Shown here: positions 11,585 through 21,346 of the stretch, piece after piece
Position numbering within the stretch: position 1 is the stretch's first letter
Layout of the letters: each line of letters opens with the position of its first letter
DNA from: Margaritispora aquatica
Taxonomy: Eukaryota; Ascomycota; Leotiomycetes; Helotiales; Discinellaceae
Length of the DNA: 64,000 nucleotides
Assembly (NCBI GenBank): GCA_007644065.1
Contig: VJWN01000007.1
Coordinates: forward strand, 2,820,167 to 2,884,166
Reading direction: 5' to 3'
Position numbers and translations under genes: made by a program
Notes under the pieces: generated by a model
Told to the model about the DNA's origin: nothing
The model's database searches: none
What the model saw: the letters and a program-made list of their open reading frames with translations, nothing else

Positions 11585-11805
11585 TACAGTACACCAGTGC
11601 GATAAGAGATATTCTAAATAGGAGCACGGACTTATTATTCCGATGTTTGCACTAGTTAATTAGATCATGCGTGACTCATTCTTCCATAACCCGTCTCATC
11701 CTTTCAACAACCTCGACTCATGTTATCAGCACATTCGATATCAGCTTGACTACAAGGCAAAAGTTCCACCACCCACAAAGCTGCATTCAAGTTCTATCTA
11801 AAGCA

Positions 11806-12360
11806 ATGAGCATAAATCTCATCATTCGCCCGGCAGCGCTCCCAGACGCAGCAGCCATAGCCAGCGTCCACATTACCGCCCGGCAAGAGACCTACCGCGG
11901 TATGATTCCAGACTCTAAACTCGACTCCGAGCTTGATATTAGCGCTCGCGAAACATCATGGATATCTATTCTTACAGCTCCCAAGTCTCTCGTATTTGTA
12001 GCTCTCTTAGATGGAGAAATCTGTGGGTTTGTTAGTGGTGGGATAACGAGCGACCTTGTTCATTTCCCTAAGACTGAGGGTAGAGTTTTTGATGGGGAGA
12101 TCTGGGCTATTTATCTCTTAGGACGCGTGCAAGGGAAGGGAATTGGGAAAGCGTTGGTGAGAGCGATGGCGGAGAGGCTTGGTAGGGAGGGATGTGAGAG
12201 TGTAATTGTTTGGGGGTTGGAGAGGAATGAGGGGGCGAGGGGGTTTTATGAGCGCTTAGGAGGTAAAGAAGTGGCAAGGAAGATGATGGTTATAGCGGGC
12301 GCTAATCTAGAAGAGGTGGCATATGGGTGGGAAGATATAAGGACTTTGGTGAGTGAGTGA
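11806..12360 (+). CDS. GNAT family N-acetyltransferase
   Basis: 184 residues when started at the ATG at 11806. An earlier in-frame ATG at 11671 would add 45 residues with no domain character, so I prefer the later start, which begins directly with the INLIIRPA beta strand of the GNAT fold. The acetyl-CoA binding signature is present as RVQGKGIGKAL (R/Q-x-x-G-x-G/A), preceded by the EIWAIYLL strand. The C-terminal NEGARGFYERLGG motif is also typical. Such enzymes acetylate small molecules or protein N-termini from acetyl-CoA; the substrate cannot be inferred. Codon use turns GC-poor and G-rich in the second half. It lies directly beside the RIP-like transposon-bearing segment. Confidence 0.85.
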   Translation: MSINLIIRPAALPDAAAIASVHITARQETYRGMIPDSKLDSELDISARETSWISILTAPKSLVFVALLDGEICGFVSGGITSDLVHFPKTEGRVFDGEIWAIYLLGRVQGKGIGKALVRAMAERLGREGCESVIVWGLERNEGARGFYERLGGKEVARKMMVIAGANLEEVAYGWEDIRTLVSE

Positions 12361-12946
12361 TCATGGGATAAGCTAGAGCTAGAACTAGCTATATGCTACC
12401 CGGGTTATAAGCGAAAGTAAAGAACATGTTTTAGACTTTTCCCTAAGTGCTCCGAATTTTGAAGAGACTCTAATGGTCGTGATTAAGTATGGGGGTACAG
12501 CCGAAACGGGGACAAACGTTACTCGCTTACCAACTTTACCTACTGCTCTATCCTAGTAGACTCACTGCAAGCATTGCTTCTTACAGCTGAATCTCAACTA
12601 GAATTAAACCGCTAGGTTTATTTCTTAGTGGCTTGAGTCTGTTCTACGTCTTATTATCATCCAGTGTACGTATATCAAAGTACAAATCACATACACATGT
12701 CAGAATCCTCGGCAATGAAACAGCGAAGTAGAAGATTAATGATCAGTTATTTCATGATCCTCGCCAAGGTTTAATCTAGTACTCTATTGAAGTACAAAAG
12801 AAATCCTATAGTTGGATGAAGCCTATACTTATACGTACAAAAGGAAAATTCAATGCTTGTATGTAGGAACATACGAAGTCATTGCAGCACGTCCCAAATA
12901 CGAACGAAAACGCAAAGACTCTCTCCACAAGCGCCACTAGACATAA
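12361..12946. other. intergenic region
   Basis: This separates the convergent GNAT and DUF6590 genes. It is AT-rich, with no open frame of note and no recognisable element. Confidence 0.4.
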
Positions 12947-14524
12947 CTAACGCTGCCACTTTCCTCTGAGGCGATCATCCTCGAGGGGCCTCTTCTGCCC
13001 AGCCGTCTGCACCACGGGCGCATACTTAAAATTTTGCCGTTTACCCACCCTTTTATCGAAACCCGGAGAAGGCATCGTGTCCCAGTCGACATCAGACGGA
13101 GGAGTGATAGAAGCAGCTGCAGTGCTAGTAGATTTAGCACTTCCTTTGCGTCTCGGCGTTGAAGGCGTCCCGGAATCAAGCAGCGTAGAGCCCATAGCGC
13201 CATTGGCCATCGGACGCGGAACAGGATCCTGGGAGCGACCATCCGCCGGACGCCTTATCGAGTTCAACGACAGCGGAGAAAGCGAGATTCCAGATGATAT
13301 GATGCTTCCTGCATCCGGCATTGGTACGTCTCTGGCGGGAGTGGCAGGAGGCGCATCAGGCATTGGTACATTGATGGTGGCGTCTGACTCACTCACTTCT
13401 GTTGGCATGCCGTTGAGCAACTGACATGAGGCTGCGAAGTAACCGGCTAGTCTCTTACTGTCGTCTAGTCCCAGTCGACCTTCTAATAGAAATGGAGCCC
13501 TGCGGTCGAATGACAAAGGTTCTGTGAAGTGTACATAGGCGTTAGCGGGCATGCTGTGGAAGCCAGTTCTCGCCTGATCCGCTGTGTGCGGGAATGCAAT
13601 GAGATTTTCAAAGGTAGATTGGGTCCTCAATTTATCAGCATTGCTAGCTCGACTGTCTCGAATGCCGATATGTTCGCTTCTGCTCCTCGCCGATTTTCCT
13701 TTCAAGCCCTGTCTATTATACGTGAAGATAGGAACAGCCACAACATGAGTCTCAAATATTCCAACAACTACTAGTTTACGGAGTTTACTATACACCCAGT
13801 GTCCTTGATAAACCAGACAACGATTTGTGTTTGCCCGCTTTGTGGATTCTACGGTATCGGGACGGTGGTAGGGCGTGCTGAAAATGACGCCTACAGCCCA
13901 CAAGTCAAAGTTCGCGTTTCTTCTGGTACCATAATCGTAGAACTCGCGATAATCGTAAACGTTGGGCTGCTGCCGATCTTGTTCTTCTACGGGTGGCTGC
14001 TGTCCTGGCATTTTCCTCGCGAATTGAGGCTGAGAATTGGGGTCACTAGGTCCTTGTGACGGGCCTGGGGGATAGATGCCTGGATTGGTCGGCCACTGTC
14101 CTTGATTTGGATAGCTGCCTTGCATGAATGCCCATTGGTTTGGTGCCCACTGTACCCACGGTCTTGGTGCCCATTGTTCCGGTGGAGGGCCTGCGTTGAT
14201 ACCAGGTCCCTGAGGCTGGCTTGTATTGAATGGTCGTTGTGAATGACCTGTATTGAATCCCGATGGTGCTTGTGGTTGGCCTGTATCAGATCTTGATTTT
14301 GCTTGTAGATTGTCTATTCCAAATCGTGGTGGAGGCCCTGGAGAGAATCCTGCTTCTCTTTGTGGAAGGTTTGGACTTAACCCCGACCCTCCTGCTCGGT
14401 TACCCGTTACAAATGGCGACGAAGAACGCCTATCGTTGCGTGGTCTACCTTCAGTGGTGTTTGGTCTATTTTCACCAGGAAAGTAGGTCGGTGGAGGACC
14501 CGCGTTGGAAGACGAGTCGGCCAT
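12947..14524 (-). CDS. DUF6590 family protein, Pro/Gln-rich N-terminus (paralogue 1 of 3)
   Basis: A single exon of 525 residues from the ATG at 14524. The first ~200 residues are low-complexity, rich in Pro, Gln, Gly and Asn, with loose repeats of a QPQGP / QWAP type. Residues about 205-365 form the fungal domain I recognise as DUF6590: VGVIFSTPYH, then LRKLVVVGIFETHVVAVPIFTYNRQG, then HIGIRDSR, and later AYVHFTEPLSF. The C-terminal ~150 residues are again low-complexity and Ser/Pro-rich with basic patches (RRKGSAK, KRPLEDDR), suggesting a nuclear protein. Function of the family is unknown. Two further copies of the domain lie at 21347-22351 and 26067-27068. The domain assignment is from memory of the pattern and should be confirmed by profile search. 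Confidence 0.8.
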   Translation of the reverse strand: MADSSSNAGPPPTYFPGENRPNTTEGRPRNDRRSSSPFVTGNRAGGSGLSPNLPQREAGFSPGPPPRFGIDNLQAKSRSDTGQPQAPSGFNTGHSQRPFNTSQPQGPGINAGPPPEQWAPRPWVQWAPNQWAFMQGSYPNQGQWPTNPGIYPPGPSQGPSDPNSQPQFARKMPGQQPPVEEQDRQQPNVYDYREFYDYGTRRNANFDLWAVGVIFSTPYHRPDTVESTKRANTNRCLVYQGHWVYSKLRKLVVVGIFETHVVAVPIFTYNRQGLKGKSARSRSEHIGIRDSRASNADKLRTQSTFENLIAFPHTADQARTGFHSMPANAYVHFTEPLSFDRRAPFLLEGRLGLDDSKRLAGYFAASCQLLNGMPTEVSESDATINVPMPDAPPATPARDVPMPDAGSIISSGISLSPLSLNSIRRPADGRSQDPVPRPMANGAMGSTLLDSGTPSTPRRKGSAKSTSTAAASITPPSDVDWDTMPSPGFDKRVGKRQNFKYAPVVQTAGQKRPLEDDRLRGKWQR

Positions 14525-14904
14525 TTTCTGCACGATAGTTGTGAACTATCGTAAACTAAACAAATGGCTTACAAGACGAAAGCTCATGAAACGGATCGCA
14601 CGCAGCAACATGCGTATACCTAATCAATAACCCCAACTGCGTGAAAGAGATATGAACACATTACACTCTTTCAGACTCATGGAAGAAGGTTCGAGAACAA
14701 AGGCGATGTTCATGGAATTTGAACGCAGCTATGTTGAATGGACTGCTCTGTTTTCGGCGCCGCAAGGATTGACAAAGAACTTGGAATTCTGTAGAAAGGC
14801 ATCAGTTTAGAGGAATCTGAGCAACTAATACTACTCGTCAACAGAACTCATCAACACGGTTTATCATCAGAATATCTTGATCGGCCAAAATTATCACCGG
14901 CATC
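14525..14904. other. divergent promoter region
   Basis: A 380-bp spacer between the DUF6590 gene and the first coiled-coil gene, transcribed outward in both directions. No specific motif was identified. Confidence 0.4.
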
Positions 14905-15874
14905 ATGACTATGAGATTATCTGACGTCGATGCATTCTTCAGACAACTTCACACTGTGCAGGCACAGGTTTCACTTGCCAACCAGGACGCGATGGAGCTT
15001 TGCATTAACCAGAAGGCACTTATCAATCGTCAACATGCAAAGAATGCCAACTTGGAAATGCAGCTGAAAGCGATGGCGGTACCAGATGACTTCGATACCA
15101 CGGGACCGAGAACTCCAATTACTATACATAAATCTTCGCCTCCAATCAAATTTGTAGGCGACGATGTTGATACGATCCCAACCATCTGGAAGGGAGAGTT
15201 GACTGCTTCCATTGTGCTCACCGGGGAAATGGGACTACTGTTAAACGAACACCTGAAACTTTGTCGTCGGTTGAACAAAATAATAACAGCAGTTGCAATG
15301 GAGTGAGTTCATCAATTACATACTTTTCTGTCTCCATTTTTGCATTATGAGACCTTTGAAGATGGCGGGGGTGACCGCCATTCAAGACCAGCGTGCCACA
15401 AGATTCAATGAATGCTCAAGATGTGCCTCGCACTGGTATATCTTTGAAAGGAATACTGACTAATTCAATAAATACAGGGATGAACAGATTGATCTTCACC
15501 AAGAGCGCTTGGATGAACTCACAGAACACGACGACAAAGCATCATATGAGCAGGCCATCAAGGACATGAAACACCGGAGAGATGTCGTTCTGAAAGAAGT
15601 GGTGTACGAGTTGATGGAGGGTTCAACACTTATGCTAAATAGATTCTGTTACAAGATTCAGAAGATGCTTAAAGCAAATGACTTCGACATCGATGATTCA
15701 GGAGCCACTTTCATTGAGAAACTTAATTCTACCCAACTTCCCCAATACAGGGCGAGTAGGGCAGATTTAGAATGGAACGACACAGCCGATCATTTCGGAC
15801 CCATACAGAAGAACTATGACGGGAAACCTTTGTTCGAGGCTCCACATGGTGGAGAGTCTGGGATCTGGTGTTGA
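14905..15874 (+). CDS. orphan coiled-coil protein, family member A
   Basis: Exons 14905-15302 and 15478-15874 (175-nt intron, GTGAGT..ACAG, splitting a Glu codon) give 264 residues. I do not recognise a named domain. The N-terminal ~60 residues are heptad-like and rich in Gln, Asn and Leu. A central segment reads SPPIKFVGDDVDTIPTIWKG and then a hydrophobic LTGEMGLLLNEHL stretch. The second half is helical and charged (LHQERLDELTEHDDKA, IKDMKHRRDVVLKEV). The same layout, with a P-x-x-W/F-x-G-x-x-x-D core, occurs in the next gene (also exactly 264 residues) and in 20020-20973, so the three appear to be paralogues. No signal peptide or membrane segment is seen; probably intracellular. Confidence 0.7.
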
Positions 15875-16306
15875 TTTTGAACTGGTTTAAGTAGTGGAGA
15901 GAGATATATATGTACAAGTGGTCGAATGGAAGAAAATATCAATTAGCATGTCATGTGATAGCTCTTAAATTGAGAAGGATTCATAAAAACACTCAAAGAG
16001 CAATTTTACTAAGTTGAAATAAAACATATTATTGATAGTTCAATCTGTCTTAGTGGTAGGTAAGTTAAGATATGACTGCCATTTTTAGATGGTAAAATCT
16101 TACCTTATCTTGACATCTTAACTAGAACCTGAAGCGTCAAGAATAAAGCAAGATAGGATTTCAGCAGCCCCTGAAAGAGATACTTGAGAAATGAGTTATT
16201 CAAAGCTGCTTTGCGGACTTGATAGATCCTTTGTCTAGCTAAAGTACAAGAACATTCTTTGGTTACGAAACAGGTAGGTTTGCTCCTTGAAATCTACAAC
16301 AGAATC
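15875..16306. other. intergenic spacer between coiled-coil paralogues A and B
   Basis: An AT-rich spacer of 430 bp. The in-frame sequence upstream of 16307 is open to a TTG at 16259, but no ATG precedes 16307, so it is treated as leader. Confidence 0.4.
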
Positions 16307-17101
16307 ATGGCCACCTCCAAAGAAACAAACGCATACAAGGAGATGTTATCAAAACAGCATGTGGTGAATCAGAGGCTTCGTGATCTCACTATTTTACAAC
16401 AGCGAATTATAGAAGAACAGCAAAAGACGATCGCAGCACATGACTTTACACTTCCCACAGCTGAAGGCTTTGGGCCAGAATCAGAACCGTTGAAGTGGGC
16501 TGGAGAAGTGGTCGACTTGGTGCCGATCGAAGTCAATGGACAAAGAATGGATGCAATGATACTGTGGCCCGGATTGCCACACAGCCTGGGATTGATTGCG
16601 CTTCTCAGATCTGGTCTTATCAAGATGCGGGAACATAAGACACAGCTTGAAAGAGAGCTTATTCACACAATTGATACTCTTGAAGCGCTTGAATTGCAAG
16701 GACTTTTCGACAACGGAGTCGACGACTTGCAAACCACCATCCAATACTGGAAGAATGATAAAGAGACCTGGCAGGCGCAACACAAGACGATTGTAGCAAT
16801 CGAAGGAACATACAAGGAAGCGATTGAAAACATTCTTAACAACACTCTGGAAGATCTGGCCCCAATTATAGACAAAGCGCAAATGGATACAACTCATATC
16901 GAGCCGGAGGATCCGTTTGAGACTACTTTGATAGAATATTACAAAGTAGTTCTCGAAATCTGTGAAAATAAAGGATGGCAACCTTCAATGGCTAAAGGCA
17001 TCGGTGACGATGATGAACGATGGGGGGACAATAAGGCTCAGAGACATAAACGTCGCGATGAGCTGCTGCTTCAAGATGCTGCTTCAGTCGATATTCCATA
17101 A
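16307..17101 (+). CDS. orphan coiled-coil protein, family member B
   Basis: A single exon of 264 residues from the ATG at 16307 (MATSKETNAY). The N-terminus is a coiled coil (LQQRIIEEQQKTIAAHD). The central core is GPESEPLKWAGEVVDLVPIE followed by a hydrophobic LPHSLGLIALL stretch, then a long charged helical region (HKTQLERELIHTIDTLEALE, WKNDKETWQAQHKT). It shares length, order of segments and the P-x-x-W-x-G-x-x-x-D core with member A just upstream, in the same orientation, which suggests tandem duplication followed by divergence and loss or gain of the intron. No known domain, no signal peptide. Function unknown. Confidence 0.7.
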   Translation: MATSKETNAYKEMLSKQHVVNQRLRDLTILQQRIIEEQQKTIAAHDFTLPTAEGFGPESEPLKWAGEVVDLVPIEVNGQRMDAMILWPGLPHSLGLIALLRSGLIKMREHKTQLERELIHTIDTLEALELQGLFDNGVDDLQTTIQYWKNDKETWQAQHKTIVAIEGTYKEAIENILNNTLEDLAPIIDKAQMDTTHIEPEDPFETTLIEYYKVVLEICENKGWQPSMAKGIGDDDERWGDNKAQRHKRRDELLLQDAASVDIP

Positions 17102-17357
17102 TACCAAACATCTGAGTCATAGATAGTTTCCAATAAATTTGGCATGCTTGTGGCCTGAATACGTTAGAAGAGCTGAATTGTGGCAGTATATTCACTCACC
17201 CAAATAAAGAATCCAAATCATACTTAGTTTTCGTATGCCCAAGTTGAGCATATCCCCGCCTAATCTCAGAGTATGGAATTACCGGAGGCCAATATTCGTG
17301 ATCTTCAACTTGGACCTTGATATTCATAGTTTTCTTGCCTTGCGCTTGCATGTCTCG

Positions 17358-18527
17358 TCATGTGTTGTTTCTCAGTTTAGCCAAAGCCGCAGCGACTCCT
17401 CCGCTCAGCTCCTCATCTTTTCTTGCCTGCTCTTTTCTCTTTTCTCGTAGAAGTCGATTTTCTTCTTCAGCTATAGCTGCAGCCATAGCTGCTTCCTCTT
17501 CTTCGTCATCCTCGTCATCAGGATCCCAGATATGGAACTGCTTTGGGTTCAGGCTTGCGTTTGGTGCAGCTTCAGATTCTCTTACTTGCTCGGCGGCCTT
17601 CTGTCGTAAAGCTGGCATATCTCTCAGTGGAACTCGACTCAAAGGCAGAGCTTTGTCAAGAACTCCTTCTTCTCCGTCTTGGGTTGTCTCCTTTCTCAGT
17701 AATGTCCTCTTGGAAGCCGTTTTGACTCGGAACGGTTCGTCGACTACTGCGCACCATCTCTTGATTTTCTTCTCTCCCCACCCTCCGATAATGGCAATTT
17801 CTTCAGGTCTTGCGTTGACGGCTTGCTTGATGCTTCCGAATGCGCTCACAAGCGAGACCGCATCTGTTTTGTTAATGCCTCTAGGAACTGTGACGAAATC
17901 CACCATCTTCTCGGCATAGCCTTTACTTTCTACACCTCTAATTGCACCTGCATTTGCATGTTCGTATGACTTGTAGAGTTCCAAGTATCGTGCTGCTTCT
18001 GCGGCTGACCAGCAGAGGATGATGGTGACATTGTTCACTAGGCTTGTCTTGGAAAGCTCTTTCAAGCTGTCTTCATGGTTCTCAATATCAACCATGGTCA
18101 GAATGACGCGTAGGTTGTATTTTCCCTGCAGTGCTTTGATCCGGTTGTAGATATATTCTGGGTGAAGTCGATGGTATTTGAGGGAAAGGAAAAGTGCACA
18201 TGTTGTGAGACCGAGAACATAATCAGCAGGTATATCCGAATATTCCCATGCGAAAGAGCGCAAATTGGCCAATATTGGATTGCCTTTCTGGCGGGGAGAC
18301 ACAAGAATAGACGATGTTGTAGATCGTGAAGCTATAGCCTGCGGTGTAGGTTGGACAACTTTGGGTCCTGTTGAGGTAGTGGTTGGAGGTGCTCGGTCAA
18401 GGCGCTGAAGGGTAGGCTGCTGGATGCGCTGCGGTGTGGGCTGTTGAACTCGTGGAGCAGAGGCCGCAGATGCAGCAAGAGCTGCGAGAAATTCCGGATC
18501 GGCACCAAATTCATCATCGTCGTCCAT
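17358..18527 (-). CDS. RAD10: DNA excision repair protein Rad10/ERCC1 (Swi10)
   Basis: 389 residues starting at MDDDDEFGADPEF (ATG at 18527). The longer frame upstream adds a non-conserved leader. The central ERCC1/Rad10/Swi10 domain starts at NPILANLRSFAWEYSDIP and continues LGLTTCALFLSLKYHRLHP to LVNNVTIILCW. The tandem helix-hairpin-helix region reads VDFVTVPRGINKTDAVSLV and IIGGWGEKKIKRW. Rad10 is the non-catalytic partner of the Rad1/XPF nuclease, cutting 5' of lesions in nucleotide excision repair and trimming flaps in single-strand annealing and interstrand crosslink repair. The C-terminal ~120 residues, acidic (DPDDEDDEEEE) then basic and helical, are a fungal-type extension. This is the one clearly conserved housekeeping gene inside an otherwise orphan-rich stretch. 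Confidence 0.93.
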   Translation of the reverse strand: MDDDDEFGADPEFLAALAASAASAPRVQQPTPQRIQQPTLQRLDRAPPTTTSTGPKVVQPTPQAIASRSTTSSILVSPRQKGNPILANLRSFAWEYSDIPADYVLGLTTCALFLSLKYHRLHPEYIYNRIKALQGKYNLRVILTMVDIENHEDSLKELSKTSLVNNVTIILCWSAAEAARYLELYKSYEHANAGAIRGVESKGYAEKMVDFVTVPRGINKTDAVSLVSAFGSIKQAVNARPEEIAIIGGWGEKKIKRWCAVVDEPFRVKTASKRTLLRKETTQDGEEGVLDKALPLSRVPLRDMPALRQKAAEQVRESEAAPNASLNPKQFHIWDPDDEDDEEEEAAMAAAIAEEENRLLREKRKEQARKDEELSGGVAAALAKLRNNT

Positions 18528-20019
18528 TGTGCAATGGTGTGATATGTCTGTGACTCTTGAGATGTGGGGGTTGTGAAGGCAGCTTAGGTACCTCAGCCTT
18601 GCACACAGCCTTGGCAATTAGAAGAGGTTGATTATTTCCTCAGCTTCCGATCTTTAATTATCGATCAGCGACCTCAACACACGATATTTAGCTCAAAGTT
18701 GAGCACTATCAGTACCTTCTTTGAACAATATGGAGACCTCTTTGGTCAATTTTTAAATGTGAATTCGATAAAAGACCAATATATTGCGTTGTTTTCTTGG
18801 TTTTGCTCCAATGTGTTCTTGCCAAGTCAAGAGCAGCTTTTCAATATCCCTTGCAAGAGCATCACATACAAGATAAGAAATGCATCTTTATAGATGGCTG
18901 TAGCTTCTTGAGAGCCGGGGGTGACTCTTGATGTACAGTTACATTACAGCCATACAATGAACTCGCAATTGTCTGTAGGTTTGGCTAGATTCGCCCTTAC
19001 CGGGCGAAGTCTGTCTCTAGCCGGAGCATGTCACTTGTAACAAGAGATCGTGTGCTGCTCTATGAGGGGAGAAGATGTTTCTATCTCAAGATGTACACGC
19101 TGTCCAGAAATTCAACTATCTACCTACCTCACCTAAGTGACTCGCTTCTGTGGGTTTAGGTTGTGAGATGAGAAATTGATGTCATAGCTATGCCCCCAGG
19201 TCTATTAGTCAAGCTATTACATCCGTTCTGGCAGTAACGGATTATCTGTCACAGCATGACAGACATACTCAGAAAGTCTTTCAGGCAGTGATGTGTGAAC
19301 TTGGTGTTGTTAGTCGATTTTACTTGATAAAAAGTGAAAATTGAGGTAGCTGAGTCGTTCTACATGATACAGGACCACCATGGATGCGTTTAGGCGACCA
19401 AAGTTATATTTGTATTTTGGTTGATTCTTACTCGGAGTGTTTAAAGGCTAGTTCTCTCAGTTAGGACTGATGCTTGACGAGATTTGCAACACATTCATAA
19501 CAAATATCCACACCTCAATCTCAAGATGTCTAACATGATTGAACAATCTAGATTCAAGTATGCGCAGATTCCTTTTTTTTGTATGTTTCGAGTTCTTTAT
19601 ATTGTCCAAAGTGTTCATAATTTGAGTTCCAACATCCCCCGTTCAACTCAACTGTCTGAACTCTATGTAATCTTACAAGACCCCACGCATAATTGCATCA
19701 AGCTTGATTGGTTTTCGTAGGCAAATACCTTTTGCCCTTCATCAACTGTTTTGATGATCAGCAGACAACCACCACGGATCTATATTTCGAGGTTCCGGGA
19801 ATGTATTATGCTAAGACTTCCATGCTGTTGATGAACCCAATAATCCGAACCGTCCATTTCAATGACCCAAAAACATCAACATTCAGCTATGCATACATAT
19901 CTGTGCTTTCATAGTATTCGCTACAGACCATATTCTGTTGATACTGGTCTATGTGCTGTGTATGAGCCAACGAAACAAGGAAAAATGTTTCCCAGGAATG
20001 GAAATTAAACCTGGTTTGA
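18528..20019. other. 1.5-kb intergenic region
   Basis: This holds the RAD10 promoter and the shared flank to the third coiled-coil gene. Several frames of 60-80 codons start at non-ATG codons and show no domain. Nothing further is supported. Confidence 0.45.
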
Positions 20020-20973
20020 TCAAGAAGTCATCGACGTTGTACTTGATTCTGCATCGGCAGTAGGGGAATTTTCAGGGAGTGATTTCCAATACTTGTATAC
20101 TTTCTGGAAGTTGATACAGCCATTGTCGTACAGGTGGGTAGGATCTTGCCATGTAATATCCTCCACCTTGTCGTCAAGTACATTCGGATATTCTGGGTCA
20201 TCATACTTGAACTTGGTATACGCTAGGAGGGCTTTGACCCAGCGGTTATCCTCTGCATGAACTGGTTCCGAAACGTCGCCTAGCAGCCTCAGCAAATTTG
20301 CTGCTCTCCTAGCTACGAAAGCCAAATCCGCGTCTCCCCGGTCCCTGCAGGACTCAATGAGATCAAAGATGATGTCCAGGTAATCGGCTTGTTCCTGTGC
20401 ACAGAGGTTGTATATCTCTCTATCCTCCTCGGATGTCTCTGGATTATCAAGCTCACTCTGGTACTTGACTATGCGGTCTATAGCAAACAAGCCTGCTTGT
20501 CTGTATTTCTTCTTCTTTTTCTCCTCGTCGATTATATTGTCAAAGGCATCGCGGAGGTCTGAGTCAAGCAGTAATGCTGGAATGTCTTCACCTTCAATGG
20601 AGACTTGGATCAAATCGTCGCGCGAGCCAGTCCAGATTACTGGTTGCGAACCAGGGCCGTAAGTTTGCTGAACAGCAACTTGATCATTCATCGACACGAA
20701 GAAGCTCGCATACGAGACTGGGCAGAGATGAAGTATATCTTTAACTATCGTGGCCTTTTCCTTATCTGTGATTGGTATCGCTGTATCACCCTCCAAGAAA
20801 GCTTCCTCAACGACCTTATCCAGATCGTTCTCACGGAGCGCCGAGACGAGTCGCGTGATGAGCTTCTGCTGTTGCCATTGCGATAACTGAAGCTTTTGCG
20901 CGGTCTCTTTGATCGAAGAAAGCGCCTTCTCAAGTTCCTCGTAGGTTGGTTTTTGTTGAGCGCTTGCCTCCAT
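20020..20973 (-). CDS. orphan coiled-coil protein, family member C
   Basis: A single exon of 317 residues from a true ATG (MEASAQQKPTYEELEKALSS). The N-terminus is a predicted coiled coil (LSSIKETAQKLQLSQWQQQK). A middle segment reads GPGSQPVIWTGSRDDLIQVS followed by EGEDIPALLLDSDLRDAFDN and a polylysine run (EEKKKKKY). The core aligns by eye with member B (GPESEPLKWAGEVVDLVPIE) and more weakly with member A. The C-terminal half is helical and ends in a Ser/Thr-rich tail. No catalytic motif, signal peptide or membrane helix is seen. I could not name a family; the resemblance to A and B is the main information. Confidence 0.75.
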   Translation of the reverse strand: MEASAQQKPTYEELEKALSSIKETAQKLQLSQWQQQKLITRLVSALRENDLDKVVEEAFLEGDTAIPITDKEKATIVKDILHLCPVSYASFFVSMNDQVAVQQTYGPGSQPVIWTGSRDDLIQVSIEGEDIPALLLDSDLRDAFDNIIDEEKKKKKYRQAGLFAIDRIVKYQSELDNPETSEEDREIYNLCAQEQADYLDIIFDLIESCRDRGDADLAFVARRAANLLRLLGDVSEPVHAEDNRWVKALLAYTKFKYDDPEYPNVLDDKVEDITWQDPTHLYDNGCINFQKVYKYWKSLPENSPTADAESSTTSMTS

Positions 20974-21346
20974 AATGCGTCTTTTGCTACGAATATGTAG
21001 ACAGGACAGCTGTCGAGATTTGTTCTTAAATGCTTGATGGGTAAGATGGCTTGTGATGCACTTTCCTGATGTGGCGGAGAAAATTTACAGACTTATGTCG
21101 TTGAGATGGAACATAGATTGCCAATGATTTTGTTGGAAAGTGAAAGAGGTGGGAATTTGAAAGAGTTCTTTGTTGTATACCATTGTCGTTTGCAGCGGGA
21201 TAACCCACGGTCATTTCACCTTCTTTGTGTTCAAGTTTTGTATTCGGTCGTCTCTGTCTAATCTATCTTTTCCAAAATATTAACAACTTTCCTTGCAATT
21301 CCCTTCTTGTTTCATCTTGCTCAAAGATAGGGTCAGTTAATTAAAC
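20974..21346. other. divergent promoter region
   Basis: A 370-bp spacer between coiled-coil member C (minus) and DUF6590 paralogue 2 (plus), the same divergent pairing of a coiled-coil gene with a DUF6590 gene as at 14525-14904. No motif assigned. Confidence 0.4.

Noticed and set aside
11671..11805. Upstream in-frame ATG of the GNAT gene
   Set aside because: Would add 45 residues lacking any family similarity; the GNAT fold begins right after the ATG at 11806.
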